Made by a program: the position numbers and the translations under genes. A DNA stretch of 64,000 nt from Volutella citrinella (lineage: Eukaryota > Ascomycota > Sordariomycetes > Hypocreales > Nectriaceae). The notes beneath the pieces are model-generated. The model did not search any database and was not told the origin of the DNA. It saw nothing but the letters and a program-made list of their open reading frames with translations. This document shows positions 55,848-64,000 of the stretch, in pieces (the stretch's first letter is position 1; the number at the start of each line of letters is the position of its first letter). The stretch spans positions 3,410,001 to 3,474,000 of the forward strand of contig JAWZSP010000005.1 of the NCBI GenBank assembly GCA_034401135.1, given 5' to 3'.

Positions 55848-56848
55848 TTAGAAGTTGGAGCCGCCGTCGTGCTCGCTGTCGGCGGCGACGCTGACGCCCT
55901 TGACGACGATGGACTTGCCGGTGGTGCTGGTGACGCGGACGTCGACCGAGTCGGTGCCGAAGCCACTGGGGTTCTCGAAGAAGTTGTAGTCCTTGCGAGT
56001 AGTCTGGGTCCACGTCTTGCCGCTGTTGGTGCTGACCTCGAGGCTCTTGATGGGCACGTTGTGGTTGATGACCTGCATGGAGAACCAGTGGGGGGAGGTT
56101 CCGCTCTTGTTCTTGAGGACGATGGGCGAGGTGATGCCGCAGGAGACGAACTTGTAGGAGGTGTTGACGACGCCGTTGGTTCCGCCGACGGCGGTGAAGG
56201 CATCGGGGAAGAGGTCAAGGTGTCCCTTGGTGCACTCGGGGCACTGGTCGACAATCTAGTGGTCTCTGTGTTAGTGGTGGACAACTTATTCGAAGACTGG
56301 GATGATCTTACCATGGCAATGATGGGCTTGCCATTGGGGCCAGTGACTTCAATGCAAGCACCGCAGTTGGCGGCATTGTCCCAGGGCTGGCCAGAGAAGG
56401 CGGTGCCGTAGATGCTGGCGGGCAGCTTGTAAGTGGTGAACATGCAGTTTCCTCCGTTGAGGTTTCCGCCATAGAAGGTGGAACTGCCAGTGACGGCGGT
56501 GCCATCGAGCACGGTGTTGCCTCCGCTGGACTTGTCGCCAGAGCCGGATCCGCTGTCAGAAGGCTCGGGGTTGGCGGCGGGCTGAGTGGCAGCGGGCTCG
56601 GCAGCAGACGTAACCTTGGAGAGGGTAGTCTGGGGCTGCTGGACAGCTGGCTCGCTCTTGGGCTCGTCTCCGACCTGGGGAGCAGCAGTGGCGCTGACCT
56701 GGGGAGCAGCAACAATGGAGCTAACAACTGGGACGTCAGGAGTGGCAGCGGGCTGTCCGAGAGCAGATGTGGTCTTGGGTCGGGACCTGCAGGTTCGCTT
56801 GCCGAGGACGGCGGGAGCAAGAAGAAGGAGGGAGAGGGTGAACTTCAT
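55848..56848 (-). CDS. Secreted expansin-like protein (double-psi barrel plus C-terminal domain)
   Basis: A 314-aa secreted protein from exons 56312-56848 and 55848-56255, intron 56256-56311. The signal peptide MKFTLSLLLLAPAVLG is followed by a basic KRTCRSR and a Ser/Thr/Pro/Ala-rich linker (about 25-110), probably O-glycosylated. The double-psi beta-barrel domain starts near GSSTFYGGNLNGGNCMFTTY and contains TAFSGQPWDNAANCGACIEV, IVDQCPECTKGHLDLFPDAF and CGITSPIV; the Asp of HLDL is the conserved expansin residue. The C-terminal part (HWFSMQVINHNVPIKSLEVS to the end) resembles the carbohydrate-binding domain of bacterial EXLX1. Such proteins loosen cellulose-rich walls without hydrolysis. 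A plant-wall or self-wall role is possible. Confidence 0.88.
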
Positions 56849-58797
56849 TTTGGATCGAATGTAGAGGGTTGCTTTTGTGTCTTGAACGAAAGGTCGACTT
56901 GTTGATTCCTCGAACTAGCAAGGAATGGTGCACGACAGCTAGCTGTCAGTGTCAAGTATACACGGAATTGAATTGGAGTCTGAAGGAGTGACTGAAGGAC
57001 GGAAACAATGTTCCAAAAAGAATGACTTGGTCAAAGAAGTTGCAAATGAATACGGCACAGCGCTTGAAGATCAAGAGAAGAGAAGAGAAGAGGAAGCAGC
57101 GAGGACGAGGCGGGCAATGAGCCCTTTTGTTGAGCAAGTTTAATAATCCCCCATGCCGTCGAATTGATCCTTGTGTCATCCCATTGCGGGGGTTCAATCT
57201 CGGATGCTTCCACAACGCACCAGGGGACAGGACATGGGATGGCAGAGTGTCATTCCTGAGGCCATTCTGTAGGGCTGATACAAATGGCAGCGCTCCTCCA
57301 ATTTCGAGTAGGGATGAATTGGAGCCACGGCAGGGGTTGTCTGGGCCCATCCGGCGACATCACCGAGATTCTCGAAGGAATTCATTTAAACCAGACCAAA
57401 CTAGGCAGCCCGGGCCCCAGGTGACGGCTCCCACGGCAAAGCAGCCCGATCTCACATTCGGCGAAGGATTGCAGGTCCTTTGTTACGAGCCGACAGGATT
57501 GAGATTGATCAAGTCCGGGTCGAGTAAAGTGCAGCATTTGATACACTCGCCAGACGAATCATGTAAGCCGTAGTGGAACCGTTTTTGATCAATCCAGCGG
57601 CGGAACAACTAGGGCGCCAAGGTGTCATACAACGCCGACAGGGAGACCCCCGCGACAGCAGTTCGAGTCGAATTTACACACCACAGGCCCGACGCGTGTT
57701 GTCGGCCGTAAGCCACTGTAGCTGTCACTGAAACAGTTTTGGAATGGGAGCCCAGTAGGCGATGCATAATTGCCCGCGATGCACGCACGACCTGGTGCTG
57801 TCTCGCCGCATTTATCCTCTGGGGACCGTTTGGCGAAGCTTCAGGTGGCATACAGCAGACCGTGGGCATAGACCGATTCTCTGCAGACGGGCGACTCGGC
57901 TAGGTTTCATGCACTTGGGCATCACGAGACGGCCATTCGATGTCGGTCGCGCTCAGCAGGTCGGGTTTCAAGTCGACAATCGACCACAGAATGTCCCGAG
58001 GACTGGCCTGTCATGCGCCAACAATAGCAAAAGCTTACAATAATAAAGCAGCGCGGTGCCTGGGCGAGCACCGCCGCCTGAGGCTGGAGGCTTTGTGCTG
58101 GTGGAGGAGTCTGCCTCGCCTGCTGGGGGCAGACCACATGACGCCGTGGCTCGTCCTTTGTAATGACCTTACCTCTTGTTCTCGCCCGCCGTCTGGACGC
58201 TGAGTTGCGCATTTGCGCGGAGACTCACCCGGCGAATGTGCAAATAGGTCTGCCCAACGGCGTGGCGGCGGCCAAAGTCCGTTGAAGAATTAATAGACGC
58301 TGGCCGCAGGCAATATGTGGCCATCTCTTAGAAGTCATGGCTGGTTTGCCGACTCCATCTTGAGGAGAACCAACAGCGAGTCGATGGCGACTCAAGCTCG
58401 CTTCGCGCCCTGCCTTGACGATTGATTTGACGTGACGCATCCGCGGGATAGACGTGTTTAATAATGGTCGTCCGAGGCGCATAGCCGTGACTATTTCTGC
58501 GACGTGTGCGACCCTGCGGTTGCCTCCGCAAGGCAACCAAATATCATGGTGGTGGTTGCAACCACAAAAGACCCTATGACGGAGGGTCAAGTGCACCGAG
58601 TCAGACTCGGCTGGAGGCATCAGGCTGTGCCTCACTGATCGCACTCAAAGTATATGAGGCTGATGCCCCCAGGCGGCAACATTCCACCTGGTCTCGTCTC
58701 GTTGCCAGAAAGCCATCCTGGCGTATGTAAGCTCGCCCACCAAACAGAACAGCTACAGAGTACTCAGTAGTAGAACTTGCCTCTCGCCAGAGCCAGA
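56849..58797. other. Intergenic between divergent genes
   Basis: About 1.95 kb between the expansin-like gene and a small forward gene. ORFs overlap on both strands without domain or splice support. Nothing else recognised. Confidence 0.45.
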
Positions 58798-59272
58798 ATG
58801 TTCTGGGCCGCCACCATCCTGGCCGCCATCTTCCCTTCCTCGCCGTGCGCGCCGCCCCAGGCCGCGCCGGGTGATGTGAAGGAGACACAGGTCATCCCCA
58901 GCCAGAGGATCAACGGCTGGGTCCTCTGCGACGTCCTCGACCAGAACTTTCGCGGCAATTTCCATGTCGAGATGGACGACGACGAGTACCGCATATGGGC
59001 GCCGAGGAAGTTGATGCAGGTATGTGAACGAATCACGAACCATGAAAATTGGGGAGCTCCAGCGCTGACGGGGAGGTAGAACGAACTCGATCGCTGCCGT
59101 ATTTGATAATGCGCAGCGGATGATCCACCCAGTTCATACGTTACTACTACACGGCAAAGAGGCAGAGCCGCAGGTCTACGCAAGATTGCCACTGGGGGCG
59201 CACAAGCTGACCATGACCCCTGTCGCGCACAATGCCGATGGAGGGGAGGGAGGGGGGGCTCTGCCTCTGTGA
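58798..59272 (+). CDS. Small uncharacterised protein, two exons
   Basis: Exons 58798-59019 and 59117-59272, with a 97-nt intron (GTATGT...GCGCAG, phase 0), give 125 aa. The N-terminus MFWAATILAAIFPSSPCAPP is hydrophobic and could be a weak signal peptide. The centre reads VLCDVLDQNFRGNFHVEM and then DDDEYRIWAPRKLMQ, with strong third-position GC. After the splice RMIHPVHTLLLHGKEAEPQV continues in the same style. The tail is Gly/Glu-rich. No domain was recognised. The reverse strand has a longer frame here (58764-59303) but its composition is unlike a gene. Support comes from codon bias and a clean phase-preserving intron only. Confidence 0.5.
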
Positions 59273-59619
59273 ATGGGGAAGAAATAGGCTGATTGCGAGG
59301 CAACCCGCCCGAATATATGTCTACTTTTGTTGTTGGTAGGCGGCTGGCTTGGGGGCCAGAACTGAGACACAGGGATGCGCCACTACATGTTCAAGGCTCT
59401 CTCGGGTGTCAGCTGGGACGGTCAATAGGACAGGCGACCAAAAGAGGGCTGGAGGTGCCTCTCATTCTTTGTCATTGGGGCTCTGTAGACTGAAAATGAC
59501 AAGCTGCGACGCAGTTGTATGCATGTTACCTCGCTCAATAAATACCTGCCGGCCCGCGACCTCATTCGACGCTGGCTTACCCTTGCACCGCATCAACGTG
59601 GCGAACCACTATTTGACCC
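59273..59619. other. Intergenic upstream of the kinase gene
   Basis: A 347-bp spacer with the promoter side of the kinase gene. Nothing specific was recognised. Confidence 0.5.
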
Positions 59620-62293
59620 ATGGAGTCCCACACGTGGTTCATCGTAAATCTAGTGCTCGCCGGCGGCCTGGCAGCGGGCCTCTGGTACCTCGGAGCATAT
59701 GGCGACCGATCGTCATGGGTGAGGCTCAAACCTATGCCCGATTGATGTGTGAGCGGGAGCTTACAACTTCTAGGCTGCTTGGATCCCGTGGAATGTGAGA
59801 CGCCAGCCCCCGAAGGTCTCAGACAACGACCCAAGAGAAGCAACCCCGCAGAATAACACTGCTGCCAATCCAGAAATCAAATTGCCGCCCAGCAATCCCC
59901 GGAGAACGTCCTCTGCACCAGTGCTTGATGCCATCCGGGGCAACAACCCTCCAGATGCAAACGCAACGAGGCGGCCGGCTACGGCGACGGAGCTGACGGG
60001 GCTCCCGACTCCGCTAGAGCCGCATGAGTATCGCGTCTTTATGCTCGAGCACCTGGCCAAGAAATTCGGCCCAGAGCTCTCGCGGGAGTCGACTGCCTCC
60101 CTCGCCGAGAGCGTTCTGCAGTTCGGATCCCGCTTCGAGGAGCTGGAGGAGCCGGATGACCACCCCGAGGACCCCGACATCCTGCCCAATGCCGCCATCG
60201 CCTCGTCGAGGCAGTTTTCGTTTGACACGATACCCTCGGCAGGCGAACCGATCCTGAGCTCGCCTACGAGGGCGCAGTCAATGCCAATCACCGGGGCTTT
60301 TGGAGCGGGCAGAGGCCGAGGCGCGCAGCACAATGGAAGGTCCCTCGCCCGCGCCAGAGAACCAGCCCAGCTCACCTTGTCCGAGGTGAGGAATAGGCTG
60401 ATGCCCCGACGCGGCTGCGACACGAGGCTCTTCCCGTCGTGTACCCACCACTTCCTCTCCGACGTGGAGATATGGAAGTTTCTGACGGTGAAGCGCGTGC
60501 GCCTGATCCTCAACGACTGCGGGTTGGAGGATCTCGACGACAGCGGAAAGGATGCGCTCGCAGCCGAGATCTGCGGGATGCCCAGGTCCAAGGATGACAC
60601 GGATTTCGTCTCGTATCGGAAGATCCTGGCCATCCTGATCCTCATCGGCAACGGGAGGCACACGCACATCCGGCACTTTGTCGACGAGGGCCTGGACGAC
60701 GGCAAGCTCCCGCTCAAGAACGTAGGCACCGAGGCCATCCCGGACCAGCTGGGCCTCGCGCAGAGCAAGGAACCGCATCCGTGCTTCCAAGGCTGGGACC
60801 TGATGGATGTCCGGGGCTTCGAGCGATGCCAGAGACAGGTGACGACGCCTTTCTTCAAGGCTGACCAGGGCCGCTGCCAGCACTACAGGTTCCCGGAGAA
60901 GGTTGCGTTGCCTTTTAGACGCTGCGACGGAGACCCTTCAGAAGGGGCATATGCAACGGTCATCAAGGTGGAGCTACCAGAGGACGGCGGGAACCTCAAG
61001 ACATATTCCAAGAAGGTGAGTGTGCCCACCTCAGGGGACTTTACTACTAGTTTGCTGATCGCAACATCAGGACGACTTAGGCAGGAAGCGTGTATTTGCA
61101 GTCAAGAGGCTCAAGTCACCGGACAGAGACGCCTTTGAAGAAGAATCCAACATCCTAGGAAGGCTCAACGGCACAGCGAAGCGGCATAGGACGGTGCACC
61201 TGAGCACGCTCCTCGCGACGTTCGAGGTCGGCTCGGACACGGGCCCGACCTTCTACTTCATCTTCCCGTACGCGGACTGCAACCTCCGAGACTTCTGGCG
61301 GACGTTCCGCGGCTCCGAGGACGGGGCACACGTGCGCAAGTACTCGGCGTGGATGGCGCGGCAGTTCCGGGGCCTCTCGCACGCGCTCGAGATCCTGCAC
61401 CACTTCTTCCGCTACCGCCCGCACGTGGACCCGGATCCGCGCAACCACGGCATCCACGGGGACATCAAGCCGGCCAACATCCTGTGCTTCCGGAACTGGG
61501 ACGGCCGGGACGATGACCTGGGCATCCTCCAGCTGGCCGACTTTGGGCTCGCGCAGTACCACCACACGCTGACGGTCAACCAGGTGAGCCCGCTGGTGCG
61601 CTCTCACGCGTACTGCCCGCCAGAGGTGGAGTTGTTGTGGATGACGGGCCAGCCCCTCGACATGTGGGCGCTGGGGTGCCTGTTCCTCGAGTTCTCTGCC
61701 TGGCTTGTTTTTGGGATCCAGGGCGTCAAGGACTTCTCGGCCGCTCGCACAGCTCGGAGCTTGCAGCATGAGAACCTCAACACGAGGATGTTCTACGCGA
61801 TAAAGCGGTCTCACTTGCTGTCGTTTAACACGGGGCTGGAGATTATGATTAACGAGGGCGTCATCAAGGTGAGAGGAAATTGCACTGCGGGCTTCTTGTA
61901 TGCTCTTGTAAGCTGACACGAAGCCGAAACTAGTGGGTCGAGAAGATTCATAGATCTCCTTGCACGCCACAGTTTGTCCATGAAATGGTGGACATGATCC
62001 TCAGCGACGTGCTCGTCCTGCAAAGCCACCCGGCCCACGTCGCGGGTTCGCGCGAAGGCTCGTCTAGTGCCCTGCCAGATGGCGGCGGGTTGCTGCAACG
62101 TCTCCTTGGGGCCGGCGGCGAGACTCGGAAACGCATCGTCATATCGGATCTTCGCACAAAGTTGGACAAGATGCTGGAAAACGAGCCCGGCTACTTTGAG
62201 GACCCGGCTCCGTATGACATGGCGACGTTTGTTATGCCACCAAAGGTGTATACCTCGACGACGGAGGCCAAGATTAAACAACTGTTAAGGTAA
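59620..62293 (+). CDS. Membrane-anchored serine/threonine protein kinase
   Basis: An 832-aa protein from exons 59620-59718, 59774-61015, 61071-61868 and 61934-62293; introns are 55, 55 and 65 nt. The first exon encodes a hydrophobic anchor (FIVNLVLAGGLAAGLWYLGA), so the protein is likely inserted in a membrane. A disordered Pro/Ser-rich region follows, then a helical module (about 240-330) with HTHIRHFVDEGLDDGKLPLK, common ahead of kinases in fungal genomes. The kinase has a glycine loop GAYATV (424-429), the beta-3 Lys in VFAVKRL (K459), catalytic loop HGDIKPAN (H576, D578, K580, N583) with Gly replacing Arg of HRD, DFG at 604-606 and YCPPE as the APE equivalent. Key catalytic residues are present. 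Substrates are unknown. A C-terminal extension of about 120 residues has a Gly-rich loop. Confidence 0.85.
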
Positions 62294-62541
62294 ATACCAG
62301 TGGCTGATTGTGAGTAAAATGTCGAATTTACTAACAGGATCCTCTAGTATCAAGGATAAAATCAGCACACCCACACAATAGACATGGACCATCTCGCAGC
62401 ATCACAAAGACATCAAGGCCCGGAGAACAATAAATCCGTAGATTTCCATGACAGGGACTCAATCACAAGCATAGTCAACGGGAGGCACGGTGGTGGAAAT
62501 AAATAAGTGTATAATTGAGCGGTTGTGCGATCTGTATCCAT

Positions 62542-63006
62542 TCATGTAGCCCACGCACTGTACGAACTGTAGGACTGATAGCGGGAGCGGCGCGTCCCGT
62601 CGGCGATCCACTGGACTTCGCGCAGAATGTCCTAGCCCTGGAGTTAGCACCTGGATTTGAAGGATATCCACCTTGGCGGGGGTCTTACGGGGTGTAGTGG
62701 CTGTCTCACATACAGCTTGACACGATCCGAGAGGTCAGGGGTCTAGACATCGAGTTAGCCACCCCACGATTCTAGGACTCCAGAGTGGCGACAAGAACCC
62801 GTGGGGACGAGCCGCCTGGGGGCAGGGCAGGGCAGGGCAGGGGCAAAATCGAGACATACCTCGTCAAACATGTACTGTCCCTTTCCGATTATGGTGTCTA
62901 GCTGAGCACCAACCGCCAAGTGGTCAAAGGTGGACGTGTGGAAGTAGACGCCAGGCTGAACAACCCATTCCTGGCTGTGGTGGCCTCTGAAGATGCTACT
63001 GAACAT
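62542..63006 (-). CDS. 89-aa uncharacterised protein from three short exons
   Basis: Exons 62860-63006, 62710-62742 (only 33 nt) and 62542-62631 join in phase across introns 62743-62859 and 62632-62709. Both introns have GTATGT or GTGAGA donors and GCTAAC branch sites. The product starts MFSSIFRGHHSQEWVVQPGV, continues AQLDTIIGKGQYMFDE, then TPDLSDRVKLY, and ends DILREVQWIADGTRRSRYQS plus a Tyr/Ser tail. It reads as a compact soluble protein with no signal peptide or known domain. The first intron contains a GGGCA tandem repeat. Support is from splice signals and sensible sequence across both joins. It converges on the kinase gene, 248 bp away. Confidence 0.58.
62818..62843. repeat. GGGCA tandem repeat, four G-runs, inside an intron
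   Basis: About four GGGCA units with flanking G-runs on the forward strand give GGG tracts separated by two-base loops, a pattern able to form a G-quadruplex. It lies in the first intron of the 89-aa reverse-strand gene. Confidence 0.7.
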
Positions 63007-63779
63007 GATAATTCACCGAGGCACTAGACCGACGACGGGTCCGGTCCGTTTGTCACTTGGTCGTGAAAGAGGGAGGACAAGGGAAGAGAGGCCGCCCAAA
63101 AGCCGGGCCTCAGGGCCTTGATAAACTTGTCACCCGGGCTTCTCCAACGTGTCTCGCAGGGCTGCGGCGGGCCTTGTGCTCATGCACGACACTACGACAA
63201 GCGAGACCGGGGCGCATCGTTGTGATGGCTCGTTGGGCAGTCATGCAGCTGCATTCGGTAGTGAGGCTCTGGCCGGCGACTCATAGCAACTCATAGTCAT
63301 ACCTGCAGCTGGCCGACGGCGCCGGTGGTCACTCTGCGCATGAGCAGTGGAAGGCAGAATGCTGCCTGGCGCCCGGTGCGAGTGTGGCAGACGGACTTGT
63401 TGGCGCAGCTGAGAGTACAGAGCCGCCTTGGATGCAGTTTGCGCGCGGGTGACACTGAGGGCCAGAGGTGGTTGGACGGACTCTACCGACCCCTGCTGGT
63501 TGGTGCAGCCCCGGGCGCTCATCAATGCCGTGCAATGTAACGACGCCGGAGGCTGTGTCACTAATCTGGGGCTGAAAGGCAGACACAGCTAGTTTTCGTC
63601 ACCGGCTTTTAAGGTACCCGGCTCTTCTTACTCGACGAGTTGTTCGAAAAGAGAAAAGAGAGGAAACGTTGCAACCTTTCGTTGGCTCTCTCCTTGTTCG
63701 GTGACTCTCACCAGCGCGCGCCCTCGTCGAGAACAGAGCCGCAACACCTCCCTCCACCCGCGCCGTTTCCCTGGTTGGA
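63007..63779. other. Intergenic between divergent genes
   Basis: It carries the promoters of the 89-aa gene and the right-edge gene. The 120 bp before the right-edge start are pyrimidine-rich. Nothing else recognised. Confidence 0.45.
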
Positions 63780-64000
63780 ATGGACCGTATCTGGCGACAG
63801 TTTGCGCCGTCGGACGAAGACCTCGAGGGCTTCACCTGCTATCCCAAGAGCCTGCCTATTAACTCGAGCGTCTCAATCACCCGGGAGACGCTCTTCTCCG
63901 TGCGTTTTGTTGTCTGTCTTGCTTGGCTGTCCATGTGATGAGCTGACACGGACGCGCAGACGAAGAACCCCCAACACAATAATCTTCTTCAGACGAAGCA
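63780..64000 (+). CDS. Unidentified gene, 3' partial at the right edge
   Basis: The first exon (63780-63899) encodes 40 residues beginning MDRIWRQFAPSDEDLEGFTC and ending in an exact codon before a GTGCGT donor. A candidate acceptor (GCGCAG, ending 63959) would continue TKNPQHNNLLQTK to the window end. The acidic start and good codon bias suggest a real gene. Product not recognised. Confidence 0.5.

Noticed and set aside
58764..59303. Reverse-strand 179-codon ORF over the small 125-aa gene
   Set aside because: Codon bias favours the forward strand, and the reverse translation has no recognisable features.

Overview
The window is nuclear DNA from a filamentous ascomycete (Pezizomycotina; a Sordariomycete fits best, inferred from gene types only). 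Almost every gene is split by short introns of about 46-123 nt with GT-AG ends and CTAAC-like branch sites. The gene content is fungal: Zn2Cys6 regulators, RTA1 exporter, KNR4/SMI1, two-domain expansin-like protein, NmrA-like reductase, COQ1. I rebuilt exon structures by hand from splice signals, reading-frame phase and family conservation. I count 28 protein-coding genes (two of them cut by the window edges), one tRNA gene and one gene remnant.

1-26 kb is mostly housekeeping: a RidA-family enzyme (left-edge partial), an EBP/EXPERA sterol-isomerase-like membrane protein, a GNT1-like Golgi glycosyltransferase, a Zn2Cys6 factor, an ESCO-type zinc-finger protein without acetyltransferase, the V-ATPase assembly factor VMA12 divergent from COQ1, a SMI1/KNR4 protein, allantoinase behind a dense GATA-motif promoter, a full-length ABCG transporter and a sugar porter.

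26.3-33.5 kb is about 7 kb without a convincing protein gene. It holds one tRNA-Ser(GCT) in AT-richer DNA.

33.5-43 kb has a Zn2Cys6 regulator divergent from an NmrA-like reductase, with a 14-bp tandem repeat in the shared spacer, then a glutathione S-transferase remnant, two uncharacterised proteins, an ankyrin protein and a DUF3140/HVA1-TUDOR protein.

43-57 kb looks accessory and outward-facing: a short-chain dehydrogenase, an RTA1 exporter, two tandem small secreted cysteine-rich proteins with the same cysteine framework, a metal-dependent cyclase, a second sugar porter and a secreted expansin-like protein. A plant-associated lifestyle is an inference from this set. The tandem cysteine-rich pair is the strongest candidate for something undescribed.

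57-64 kb carries a small unknown gene, a membrane-anchored protein kinase, an 89-residue three-exon gene and the first exon of a gene running off the right edge.
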